Shown here piece by piece: positions 7,514-15,715 of a stretch of DNA of 64,000 bases (positions are counted from its first letter, which is position 1; each line of letters begins with the position of its first letter). The stretch is from positions 496,001 through 560,000 of the forward strand of contig NZ_JARVKY010000002.1 in assembly GCF_029813785.1 (NCBI RefSeq). The letters are read 5' to 3'. Made by a program: the position numbers and the translations under genes. The stretch comes from Streptomyces sp. DH41. Lineage in GTDB: Bacteria > Actinomycetota > Actinomycetes > Streptomycetales > Streptomycetaceae. The notes below the pieces were generated by a model, which was not told where the DNA came from, made no database searches, and was given only the letters and a program-made list of their open reading frames with translations.

Positions 7514-7594
7514 GGCCTGGACGGCGCTGGGCACGGCCCTGTGCGGCGGGCGTCCCGGAGGCGGGCGCCCCGCCCGGCCGCGGCACGGGGAGGA

Positions 7595-8662
7595 CTACGT
7601 GGCGCCCGCCACCGCCGACAGCCGGTGCGCCCCCCGGGCCGAGCCCGTCACGCCGCTCAGGAAGCCCCGTGCCCTCGGTGAGGCGTGCTGGGTCAGCCAG
7701 GCCGGGTCGATGTCGCAGACGGCGACGCGGACCTCCGTGCCGGCCAGGGCCAGGGGGAGGGTGTGGACGACCGTGGACGGGAAGCTGAGAACGGTGCGGC
7801 CGATCGGGCCGCGGCGGGCGATCAGTTCCAGGGGGAGGTCGGGGCGGACGATCTCCAGGCCCGTTTCCACGGCCAGCCGGTGGAGCTTCTCGGCGCTCTC
7901 ACGGCGGTGGGCGAAGTAGCGGGCCGCGCCGTGGGCCTGCGCCAGGCCGCTTACGGCGTCCACGTAGCGGTCGGCGTCGACGACGCCCGTCTCCACCAGT
8001 GACGTACCCACCATGTCGGCGCCCTTGGTGATGCGGGGCGGGCCGAAGCGGGACCGGGTCCAGGCGAAGTCGTTCGCCGTGACGGTCACGCCGTCCGGGG
8101 TGTCCTCGATGGGCATGGCGGAGAAGACCGAGACTCGGCGGTCCCCGGAGGGGGTGAGACGCCGGCGCGCCGACCCTGAGACCGGGGCGAAGAGCAGGTC
8201 GCGGGGGCCGGGGCGGCTGCCCTTGCGGTGCCAGCGCACCAGGCGTTCGCCGCGGGCGAGCTGGGTGACGAACTCCATCGTGGCCGTGCCGTCGTCGACG
8301 ACGACCAGGTCACGGGCGCGGGTGATGGTGAGGAGCAGTTGTACGTAGCGGGAGAAGGGGTCGCCCATGACGATCCGCTCCGCCCGGCGGAGGACGGTCG
8401 TCAGGCCGCCCACGGTGCGGAACGGGGCCGTGGCACCGCCCCGCGCCTCTTCCCAGCGGACCTCGTGACCCTCCTTGCGGGCCAGTTCGGACATGCGGCG
8501 CAGCTGGCCGCGGGTCATCGGGTCGACGGGTGAGAGGACCACGAGGGTGAGCTCCGCGCCGGGTGCGCGGGTGTGCGCCCACTCCAGCACGTTCAGCAGT
8601 TGTACCGGGCTCTCGACGAAGGCGAGAGTGCGGGGGCCGGCATTCCCGGCGCGGGGGCTCAT
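7595..8662 (-). CDS. Putative sialyl/Kdn-transferase-like glycosyltransferase
   Basis: This 355-residue cytosolic protein is the last gene of the minus-strand nonulosonate operon, 53 bases after neuB. It carries features reminiscent of the three motifs of bacterial sialyltransferases: a D/E-D/E-G motif (Asp123-Asp124-Gly125 in VVVDDGTATMEF), a His-basic motif (AHRRES, His252) and a Ser motif (SFPST, 293-297). A GT-B fold is likely. By context it transfers the CMP-activated nonulosonic acid made by its neighbours into a surface polymer. Family assignment rests on motifs and context, so donor and linkage are inference. Confidence 0.65.
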   Translation of the reverse strand: MSPRAGNAGPRTLAFVESPVQLLNVLEWAHTRAPGAELTLVVLSPVDPMTRGQLRRMSELARKEGHEVRWEEARGGATAPFRTVGGLTTVLRRAERIVMGDPFSRYVQLLLTITRARDLVVVDDGTATMEFVTQLARGERLVRWHRKGSRPGPRDLLFAPVSGSARRRLTPSGDRRVSVFSAMPIEDTPDGVTVTANDFAWTRSRFGPPRITKGADMVGTSLVETGVVDADRYVDAVSGLAQAHGAARYFAHRRESAEKLHRLAVETGLEIVRPDLPLELIARRGPIGRTVLSFPSTVVHTLPLALAGTEVRVAVCDIDPAWLTQHASPRARGFLSGVTGSARGAHRLSAVAGAT

Positions 8663-8715
8663 CGGCGTAGGACCGTCCCGTGGTGAGGGCGTGGTGGGGG
8701 TGTCGGACCGCGGGG

Positions 8716-9654
8716 TCAGACCGTGACCGGCTCGCCCGCGGCGGCGGCGATCTCCGCCTCGGCGACGACGCCGGTGACGCGGCGCAGCTTCTTCATCGGG
8801 CCGAGCTCGGAGTCGTAGACCTTCTTGACGCCGTCACCGAGGGAGGCCTCGATGGTGCGGATGTCGCGCACCAGGCGGGTCAGGCCCTGCGGCTCGACGG
8901 AGGCGGCCTGGTCCGAGCCCCACATGGCGCGGTCGAGGGTGATGTGGCGCTCGACGAAGGTGGCGCCGAGGGCGACGGCGGCCAGGGTGGTCTGCAGGCC
9001 CGTCTCGTGGCCGGAGTAGCCGATCGGGACGTTCGGGAACTCCTGCTGGAGGGTGTTGATGACGCGGAGGTTGAGCTCCTCGGCCTGCGCCGGGTACGTC
9101 GACGTGGCGTGGCACATGAGGATGTTGTCCGAGCCGAGGACCTCGACCGCGTGGCGGATCTGCTTCGGGGTCGACATGCCTGTGGAGAGGATGACCGTGC
9201 GGCCCGTCGCGCGCAGGGCGCGCAGCAGCTCGTCGTCGGTCAGGGACGCGGAGGCGACCTTGTGGGCGGGGACGTCGAACTTCTCCAGGAAGGCGACGGC
9301 CTCGGTGTCCCACGGGGAGGCGAACCAGGCGATGTTCTTGGTCTTGCAGTAGTCGTCGATCTGGCGGTACTCGTCCTCGCCGAACTCCACGCGGTGGCGG
9401 TAGTCGATGTACGTCATCCGGCCCCAGGGGGTGTCGCGCTCGATGTCCCACTGGTCGCGCGGGGTGCAGATCTCGGGGGTGCGCTTCTGGAACTTGACCG
9501 CGTCGCAGCCGGCCTCGGCGGCGGCGTCGATCAGCTTGAAGGCGTTCTCGAGGTCGCCGTTGTGGTTGATGCCGATCTCGCCGGTGATGTAGACGGGGCG
9601 GCCGGGGCCGGCCTCGCGGGAGCCGAAGGCGCGGATGCGGGAGTTGGTGCTCAT
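8716..9654 (-). CDS. neuB: NeuB-type nonulosonic acid synthase (sialic acid/Kdn synthase)
   Basis: This 312-residue protein has the N-acetylneuraminate synthase TIM barrel. The motifs GEIGINHNGD, DAVKFQKRTPE, STGMST, CHATSTYP and GYSGHE are visible. It condenses phosphoenolpyruvate with a mannose-type sugar or its 6-phosphate to give a nine-carbon acid. The sequence ends soon after KKLRRVTGVV, so the C-terminal SAF/antifreeze domain of standard NeuB (~345 residues) is absent. It sits between the CMP-transferase gene (13 bases) and a glycosyltransferase gene in one operon. In S. coelicolor the equivalent locus is linked to Kdn-containing teichulosonic acid, so Kdn or a Kdn derivative is the likely product. 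Confidence 0.92.
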   Translation of the reverse strand: MSTNSRIRAFGSREAGPGRPVYITGEIGINHNGDLENAFKLIDAAAEAGCDAVKFQKRTPEICTPRDQWDIERDTPWGRMTYIDYRHRVEFGEDEYRQIDDYCKTKNIAWFASPWDTEAVAFLEKFDVPAHKVASASLTDDELLRALRATGRTVILSTGMSTPKQIRHAVEVLGSDNILMCHATSTYPAQAEELNLRVINTLQQEFPNVPIGYSGHETGLQTTLAAVALGATFVERHITLDRAMWGSDQAASVEPQGLTRLVRDIRTIEASLGDGVKKVYDSELGPMKKLRRVTGVVAEAEIAAAAGEPVTV

Positions 9655-9667
9655 GGCGGGGATTTCC

Positions 9668-10999
9668 TTACTTGGACTGGGTGAGCGTGGTGGGGGTGAT
9701 GAGGGTGGTGGAGGTGGTGGGGGTGGTGGAGGGTTCGGTGGGGGCGAGGGGGTCCAGCGAGGGGCCCAGGAGCCAGCTCGCGATCTCCCGGATCGCGCCC
9801 TCGCCGCCGGGGACGGTGGTGACCGCGCGGGCCGCGCCGCGTACGGCGTCGTGGGCGCTCGCGACCGCCACGGGCCAGCCGACGAGGGCGAAGCACGGGA
9901 GGTCGTTGACGTCGTTGCCGACGTAGAGCACGCGCTCGGGCGCGATGCCCTGCTCCTCGCACCACTGCTTGAGGGCGAGGTCCTTGCGGTCGATGCCGTG
10001 CAGCACGGGGAGCCCCAGCTTGTGCGCGCGGGCGGCGACGACCGGGTTCACCTCCGTGGACAGGATCAGCATCGTCAGTCCGCTGCGGCGCAGCGCGGCG
10101 ATGCCGAGTCCGTCGCCGCGGTGCACGGAGACGAACTCCCGTCCGTCGGAGTCGATCAGCACCCGGTCGTCGGTCTGGGTGCCGTCGAAGTCGAGGACCA
10201 CCGCGTCGATGTCGGCGGCGGTCGGGAGGGCGCCGGGGCGTGCCGAGTCGAAGAGGGGGGCCAGGGCGCGGGCGCGGGACAGGTCGTGCGGGTCGTCGAT
10301 CTCCAGGACGCGGGCCGGGTCGGTGCGGACCAGTTCGGTGCGGCCGAAGAAGCGGTGCCGGTGCTCGCGGAAGCCGGGCGCGGCCATGGCGTAGGCGGCG
10401 CCGGTCTCCAGGAGGTCCTGGGGGCGGTCCTGGCGGCGGGGGCGGTACGACTTGTCGTGGTTGACGCCGAAGCCGCCCTCCGTTTCACCGAAGCCGTCTT
10501 CCGCTTCACCGGTGTTCCGGTCGATGCCGTCCCGCCATACGAAGCCGTGGAACGGGGCCACCGTCACCGCCGTGTCGGCGCCGTTCTCGGCGACCGCGCC
10601 GGCCACGCCGTCGATGTCCTCGCGGACGATGAAGGGGCTGGTGCACTGCACGAGCAGCACCACGTCGACGGGCGCGCCGTGCAGGGCCTCGTGGGTGTCC
10701 ATGGCGTGCAGTACGGCCGCCTCGGAGGTGGCCGTGTCCCCGGCGATGGCGGCGGGCCGCAGCACGACCTCGGCGCCGGCCTCCCGGGCCGCGGTGGCGA
10801 TGGACTGGTCGTCCGTGGAGACGACCACGTCCGTCACCAGCCGGGTGGCCCGGCACTCGCGCACCGCGCGGGCCACCAGGGGCACGCCGCCGACGGGGGC
10901 GAGGTTCTTCGCGGGCACGCCCTTGGAGCCGCCGCGCGCGGGGATCACGGCGAGCACGCGGCGCACGTCGGCGCCCCGGCCCGCTTGCGGTTGGGACAT
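9668..10999 (-). CDS. Fused acylneuraminate cytidylyltransferase / HAD phosphatase
   Basis: This protein of about 443 residues has two domains. Residues ~15-240 are a CMP-nonulosonate cytidylyltransferase with the signature IPARGGSKGVPAKN. Residues ~270-415 are a KdsC-like HAD phosphatase with DFDGTQTDD, LSTEVN and GNDVNDLPCF. The fusion suggests one protein removes the 9-phosphate and then activates the sugar with CMP, feeding from NeuB next door. The C-terminus is a Thr/Pro-rich tail without predicted structure. The ATG at 10999 has AAGGAG upstream; the longer in-frame extension overlaps the preceding gene and is rejected. Substrate choice, Kdn versus sialic acid, is inferred. Confidence 0.9.
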   Translation of the reverse strand: MSQPQAGRGADVRRVLAVIPARGGSKGVPAKNLAPVGGVPLVARAVRECRATRLVTDVVVSTDDQSIATAAREAGAEVVLRPAAIAGDTATSEAAVLHAMDTHEALHGAPVDVVLLVQCTSPFIVREDIDGVAGAVAENGADTAVTVAPFHGFVWRDGIDRNTGEAEDGFGETEGGFGVNHDKSYRPRRQDRPQDLLETGAAYAMAAPGFREHRHRFFGRTELVRTDPARVLEIDDPHDLSRARALAPLFDSARPGALPTAADIDAVVLDFDGTQTDDRVLIDSDGREFVSVHRGDGLGIAALRRSGLTMLILSTEVNPVVAARAHKLGLPVLHGIDRKDLALKQWCEEQGIAPERVLYVGNDVNDLPCFALVGWPVAVASAHDAVRGAARAVTTVPGGEGAIREIASWLLGPSLDPLAPTEPSTTPTTSTTLITPTTLTQSK

Positions 11000-11049
11000 G
11001 GGCTGTACTCCTTGGAGACGGCTGCGGAGACGGAGACGGTCCGGGGCGT

Positions 11050-12387
11050 TCACAGCTCTCCCATGCGCCGGATCACCGGGGCGACGCGCTGGACGCCGTG
11101 CCGGTAGGCGCCGCGTGCCGCGCGGCGCACGACCTGCCGGACCGGGCCGGGTGCCTTGTCGGCGGCGGGCGCGCCGGGGAGCGGGGTGCCGTCGGGGGCG
11201 AGGTGGTGGCGGGCGAGGATGCCGGGGAGGTAGCCGGGGGCGGTGACCGGTGTGTAGTACGGGGCGAGCGGGGGCCGGCCGCCGGGCCGGCCGAGCAGGC
11301 TCTCGATGCGCGTCCGGGCCTCGTCGAAGGCGGTCTCGTAACCGCCGTGCGCCGCCACGCCCTGCCGGGCGACCCACTCGGGGTCGGGCGCCGGGCGGTG
11401 GCCCTCGTCGAGCTGGTCCCAGGAGGCGAGGCAGCCGGAGCCGACGAAGTGGTGGTTGCCGAGCGCCTCGCGCACGCCCAGGTCGGTCAGTACGACCGTG
11501 GGCACGCGGCGGTGCAGGGATTCGAGGGCCGCGGTGGAGCTGATGGTGACCAGCAGGTCGGTGCGGTCGAGGACCTCGCCCATGTGCCCGTAGACGAGGC
11601 GGAAGTTGGGCGGCGGGTCGGCCCGCTGCACCAGCTTCTGGTAGGGCAGCTCCTCGATGTGCGTGGTGTGTTCGCCGGGCTTGGAGCGCAGCTTGAGCAG
11701 CACCTCGCGCTCGGGGTGCCGGCGGGCGTGCCGGATCAGCCGTTCGAGGAGGTACGTACGGTCCTTGCGGCTGTCCGGTACGGAGGGCTGGGCGGCGAAG
11801 ACGACCGTGTAGGGGCGGTCCGCGGCGTCGGGTTCCCCCGCGTAGGCGGCTCCGCCCAGGAAGGGCAGGGCTACCTCGGTCACCGCGGTGGCGTCGGCGC
11901 CGACACCCTCGTACACGGCTCGGAAACGGTCCGCGTCCTGGCGGGAGTTGGCGAGGACGAGGTCGGCGCCGTGGCGCAGCAGCAGGCCGTCGGCGAGCTT
12001 CTCGTAGACGACGCCGACGTAGCCGGTGACGACCACGGGCCGCTCGGCGCGGTCCTCCCAGACCCGGCCCAGGCCGTGCAGCATCGCCTGGACGCCGCCG
12101 CCGACCAGGGCGAGGACGAGGACGTCGTAGGACTCCTCGCCCGCCGCCCCGCCCATCGCGCGCAGGAACTCGACGGCGGTCACCTCGCGGAGCGAGTCCG
12201 CGGTGACGCCGACCTCCCGCAGCTGGCGGGGGGTGGGGGTGGCTCGGCCGCGCAGGAGGTAGCCGTCGAGGTGGATCTCCGTCTTCTCGGGTGAGATGCG
12301 GGTCGCGGTGAGCGCGCCCCATTTCCACCGGGTGTCGGAGTCCGCCAGGACGGCGACTCGCAGGGCCTTCGTTGCACTTGCTGGCAC
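11050..12387 (-). CDS. DUF6716-type putative glycosyltransferase
   Basis: This 445-residue cytosolic protein is first in the minus-strand operon of nonulosonate genes, 50 bases before the cytidylyltransferase. It has a GT-B-like layout: an N-terminal domain beginning RVAVLADSDTRWKWGA, a middle LKLRSKPGEHTTH segment and a C-terminal SSTAALESL stretch like the Ser motif of surface-polymer glycosyltransferases. Actinobacterial homologues next to neuA/neuB are annotated DUF6716 putative glycosyltransferase. The promoter lies in the 75-200 bases before the divergent GT2 gene. Acceptor and donor are unknown. Confidence 0.7.
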   Translation of the reverse strand: MPASATKALRVAVLADSDTRWKWGALTATRISPEKTEIHLDGYLLRGRATPTPRQLREVGVTADSLREVTAVEFLRAMGGAAGEESYDVLVLALVGGGVQAMLHGLGRVWEDRAERPVVVTGYVGVVYEKLADGLLLRHGADLVLANSRQDADRFRAVYEGVGADATAVTEVALPFLGGAAYAGEPDAADRPYTVVFAAQPSVPDSRKDRTYLLERLIRHARRHPEREVLLKLRSKPGEHTTHIEELPYQKLVQRADPPPNFRLVYGHMGEVLDRTDLLVTISSTAALESLHRRVPTVVLTDLGVREALGNHHFVGSGCLASWDQLDEGHRPAPDPEWVARQGVAAHGGYETAFDEARTRIESLLGRPGGRPPLAPYYTPVTAPGYLPGILARHHLAPDGTPLPGAPAADKAPGPVRQVVRRAARGAYRHGVQRVAPVIRRMGEL

Positions 12388-12572
12388 GTCGTAGACGCTA
12401 GGAAGTCATTTCTAGGAACCGCCCAACCGGAATCCAACAAAGGGTGAACAGCACATCGCCGAATGGGGGATCGAGCCACGTGGCGTCCGGAACAGCGCGC
12501 GCTTCATGGCTTCGCCATGCCTCGTTCACTCCGTGTCAAGGTTCAGGTAAAGCCCGATGCCGGGCTGCCGCC

Positions 12573-12578
12573 TAACGT
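12573..12578 (+). promoter_or_regulatory. -10 element of a probable leaderless promoter
   Basis: TAACGT fits TANNNT and is followed by 7 bases and then the GTG start at 12586. This spacing puts the transcription start at or next to the start codon. Confidence 0.45.
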
Positions 12579-12585
12579 CTTTCAC

Positions 12586-13566
12586 GTGCCCAAGCTCTCC
12601 GTCATCGTGCCGTTCTACAACGTGCGGCAATACGCACCCGACACCCTGCGGAGTCTGCGCGCCAACGCGCGGGACGACTTCGAATTCATTCTCGTCGACG
12701 ACTGCTCGTCGGACGGGACAGCGGACCTGCTCGCGCGGGCCGAGTCCGAGCTGCCGGGGGCGGTGCTGGTCAGACACGAACACAACGGTGGTCTGGCGAC
12801 CGCCCGCAACACCGGCATCGACCGGGCGCGCGGCGAGTACCTCACCTTCCTGGACGGTGACGACTGGCTGGCCCCGGGTTACTACGACCGGCTCGTCGAC
12901 GTGATCGAGGAGCTGGGCTGCGACTTCGTACGCACCGACCACGTCCAGTGCACGGCTCGGGCCCGCGTCGTGCACCGGGTGCCGCACGGCCGCCGCAACG
13001 TGCCGCTGCGACCGCGCGACGCGATACTGCCCGCCCACCGCTCCACCTCCGTCGACTACGCCTACGCGTGGGCCGGTGTCTACCACCGCCGTCTGGTGGA
13101 GCGCGGTCTGCTGCGCTTCACCGACGGGCTGCGCACGGCCGAGGACCGGCCGTGGATCTGGAAGCTGCACCGGGAGGCGGAGTCCTTCGCGGTGACCGGG
13201 CTGCTCGGCGTCTTCTACCGGCGCGGGGTGGCGTCCTCGCTCACCCAGATCGGGGACGTCCGCCAGCTCGACTTCATCCGTGCCTTCGACGAGGTCCTCG
13301 CCGGGGCGGCCGAGGACGCCGACGCCGCGATCCTGCTGCCGAAGGCCGTGCGCACGTACTGCGCGATCATTTCCCACCATCTCGGTTCCATCGAAAGGTT
13401 CGAACCCGCCGTGGCCCGCAAACTGAAGGCGATGAGCGCCGCCGCGCTGCGGCGGATGCCGCAGGACGCGCTCGACGAGGTGCTCGGTTCGATGGACGCC
13501 GAGCGCGCCACGCGGCTGCGCCGGCTGCGCCGCCGTGCGGTGCCGGGCGCGGAGGTGGCCGCGTGA
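12586..13566 (+). CDS. Family 2 glycosyltransferase
   Basis: This GT-A glycosyltransferase has about 326 residues. The N-terminus KLSVIVPFYN, the VDDCSSDGT motif and the DXD-type LDGDDW site are clear, with RNTGIDRARGEY between them. It adds a nucleotide sugar to the surface glycan, possibly the linkage or repeat sugar. I choose the GTG at 12586. TAACGT lies exactly 7 bases upstream as a -10 element and no ribosome site exists, so the mRNA is probably leaderless. An in-frame start at 12463 would add 41 poorly conserved-looking residues. The next gene overlaps by GTGA and is translationally coupled. Confidence 0.88.
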   Translation: MPKLSVIVPFYNVRQYAPDTLRSLRANARDDFEFILVDDCSSDGTADLLARAESELPGAVLVRHEHNGGLATARNTGIDRARGEYLTFLDGDDWLAPGYYDRLVDVIEELGCDFVRTDHVQCTARARVVHRVPHGRRNVPLRPRDAILPAHRSTSVDYAYAWAGVYHRRLVERGLLRFTDGLRTAEDRPWIWKLHREAESFAVTGLLGVFYRRGVASSLTQIGDVRQLDFIRAFDEVLAGAAEDADAAILLPKAVRTYCAIISHHLGSIERFEPAVARKLKAMSAAALRRMPQDALDEVLGSMDAERATRLRRLRRRAVPGAEVAA

Positions 13567-14897
13567 CCACGCAGATCTTCCTGGCGTCGACGCTGTACGG
13601 CACCGCCACGCTCGCCGCCGCCCTCGACACCGGCTGTTTCGACGCGGCCGACCGGCGGATACTGCTGGTCTCCAACAACGCGACGACACCCGAGACGACG
13701 CCTTCCGTGGACGGTATGCCGGGGTTCGACCAGCTGCGGACGCGGTTCGACGACGTGGTGTCGTGGAACGAGGCGATCTTCCCCTTCCACCCCGGCGGCT
13801 GGTCCCCGCGGGTCGATGACGCGCCCATGTGGGAGCGGTATCTGCGGCTGGCCTGGGGGATCGGCGACGACGACGTGGCACTCGCCGTGGAGTCGATCCA
13901 GGTGCACCCGGCGCTCGGCGTGGCGCAGATCTTCACCGACGCGCCCCTCACCGTGTACGCCGACGGCCTGATGAGTTACGGCCCCACCCGCAACAAGCTC
14001 GACCCGCTGGTCGGCACGCGGGTGGAACGGCTGCTCCACCTGGACCTGGTGCCGGGGCTCGCACCGCTGCTGCTGACCGAGTTCGGCGTCGGGGCGGAGC
14101 TCGTGCCGACCGAGGCGTTCACCAAGGTGCTGACCGAGCTGGCGGACACCGGCGCCGGTCTGCCGGACGTGGAGCGTCCCGCGGTGCTGCTCGGCCAGTA
14201 CCTGTCGGCGCTGGGCATCCTCTCCCCCGAGGAGGAGGAGGACCTGCACGTCAGCATGCTGACCGGCGCGGTCGGTCTCGGGCACACCCGCGTGGTGTTC
14301 AAACCGCACCCGACGGCCCCGGCCCGCTTCACCCGCGTGCTGGAGCAGGAGGCGGAGCGGCTCGGCGCCGACCTCACCGTGGTGGACACACCCGTCCTCG
14401 CCGAGGTGCTGTACCAGCGGATGCGTCCGGCGCTGGTCGTGGGCTGCTTCTCCACGGCCCTGCTGACCGCCTCCGCGCTGTACGGGCTGCCGGTCGCCCG
14501 GGTCGGTACCGAGACGCTGCTGGACCGGCTGACGCCGTACGAGAACAGCAACCGCGTCCCGGTCACCATCGTCGACGCGCTGCTGCCCGAGCCCGCCGAC
14601 TCGGCCGACGTCGCTCAGGGGCGTCCGGGGCTGGACACCGACGCCCTCGCCGCGCTGGTGCGGGCCGTCGGGTTCGCGATGCAGCCCAAGATCCTGCCCG
14701 AGCTGCGGCCGGCGGCCGAGGAGTACCTGCGGGGCAACCTGAACGCCCGTACCCGGCGGTACTTCAAGAAGCGGCGGCTGACCTCACTGGGCCTGCCCGG
14801 CGGTATTCCGGAGCGGCTGGCATTCCTGCCGCACAATTCCACGGCACGCAAGGTGGTGCGGCGGGCGAGGGCCATTCAACGCTCGATCAAACGGTGA
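13563..14897 (+). CDS. Polysialyltransferase-family glycosyltransferase
   Basis: This 444-residue protein overlaps the GT2 gene by GTGA. It shows the motif set of bacterial poly/sialyltransferases: an acidic-Gly motif (YADGLMSYG, 133-135), the HP motif (FKPHPT, 247-250) and the Ser motif (GCFSTALLTA, 296-298). Actinobacterial relatives are annotated alpha-2,8-polysialyltransferase family (POLYSIA). In this locus it probably polymerises or adds the CMP-nonulosonic acid. The basic C-terminus (RRYFKKRRLTS and KVVRRARAIQRS) could hold it at the membrane. It may share donor substrate with the product of 7595-8662 on the other strand. Confidence 0.75.
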   Translation: MTTQIFLASTLYGTATLAAALDTGCFDAADRRILLVSNNATTPETTPSVDGMPGFDQLRTRFDDVVSWNEAIFPFHPGGWSPRVDDAPMWERYLRLAWGIGDDDVALAVESIQVHPALGVAQIFTDAPLTVYADGLMSYGPTRNKLDPLVGTRVERLLHLDLVPGLAPLLLTEFGVGAELVPTEAFTKVLTELADTGAGLPDVERPAVLLGQYLSALGILSPEEEEDLHVSMLTGAVGLGHTRVVFKPHPTAPARFTRVLEQEAERLGADLTVVDTPVLAEVLYQRMRPALVVGCFSTALLTASALYGLPVARVGTETLLDRLTPYENSNRVPVTIVDALLPEPADSADVAQGRPGLDTDALAALVRAVGFAMQPKILPELRPAAEEYLRGNLNARTRRYFKKRRLTSLGLPGGIPERLAFLPHNSTARKVVRRARAIQRSIKR

Positions 14898-15122
14898 GGT
14901 GATTCCTGGCATCAGGGACATGGACAAAGGGCGCGACGATAACCGGACGACGGTCGAATCGCGACCGGACCATGACCGGATCGGTCTGCGTTCATTTTTT
15001 CTTCATCCATCGGTTGCCACTTCTCGTGCAAAGATCTGCGGGAAAACCTCCTCCGAACAAACACATCCCTGTGCCTCTGTGCCCCTGTGCATCGCAGACC
15101 CTTTGGACCGGGCTGGTTGTCT
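14898..15122. other. AT-richer intergenic spacer with possible terminator
   Basis: A short GACCG-GAT-CGGTC stem near 14974 is followed by a T-rich tract (TTCATTTTTTCTT at about 14991-15003), which could end the GT2/polysialyltransferase transcript. The rest shows no coding signal. It probably also holds the promoter of the small gene at 15123. Confidence 0.35.
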
Positions 15123-15461
15123 ATGCGTATCGCCGTCTTCATCGAGAACCGCAACGGTGTCGGTCTCACCGCGCGGATCCTGAGCGCACCCGACGCACGG
15201 GAGTACACCTTCCTGCTGGTCACCGCCGACCTCGACGGAGACGTGGGGCGCTGGATCGAGGAGGAGGCAGCCGAGTCCGTCGACCGGCTGCTGGCCGCGG
15301 CGGCGATCGCCGGCGGCGGCCGGGGCAGGGTGCGGGCCGAGATCTCCCGCGTGGCGGCCCCGCTCGGCACGCGCGGACGGGCCATCCGCCAACTGGCCCG
15401 CGGGGAGTCGGTCCGGGCCCAGGTGACCCACCACTCGGCACGACTGCGCAAGGGGGGCTGA
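15123..15461 (+). CDS. Small hypothetical protein in the glycan locus
   Basis: This 112-residue protein is unrecognised. The sequence begins MRIAVFIENRNGVG and is rich in Arg, Ala and Glu. It has no signal peptide or membrane segment. Third-position GC is very high throughout and the frame is the only open one, so it is probably a real gene. The upstream ribosome site is weak. It sits between the polysialyltransferase-like gene and a methyltransferase gene. Its N-terminus resembles the first beta strand of a nucleotide-binding or glycosyltransferase fold, so a remnant cannot be excluded. Confidence 0.5.
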   Translation: MRIAVFIENRNGVGLTARILSAPDAREYTFLLVTADLDGDVGRWIEEEAAESVDRLLAAAAIAGGGRGRVRAEISRVAAPLGTRGRAIRQLARGESVRAQVTHHSARLRKGG

Positions 15462-15715
15462 ACGAGGCGTTCCCGCAGGAGAGGGACCTCCAAGAAGAAA
15501 CGGTCCTCCGGAGGAATCGGTCCGTCTGGTCGCCACGGCCCACGCCCGACGCGACGGGCCCTCCGGCCGGACACCCGGAGTTCCACAGAAGTTCCCCTGG
15601 CGTCCCGCTCGGTTGTTCTTCCTTCGAACAGACGCTGCCTAGCCTGTGCCGCACCCGCCCCACCCATGCTCCTCGCACTCACGTACAACTCCGTGACGGA
15701 TTGAGGCCTTGACCC

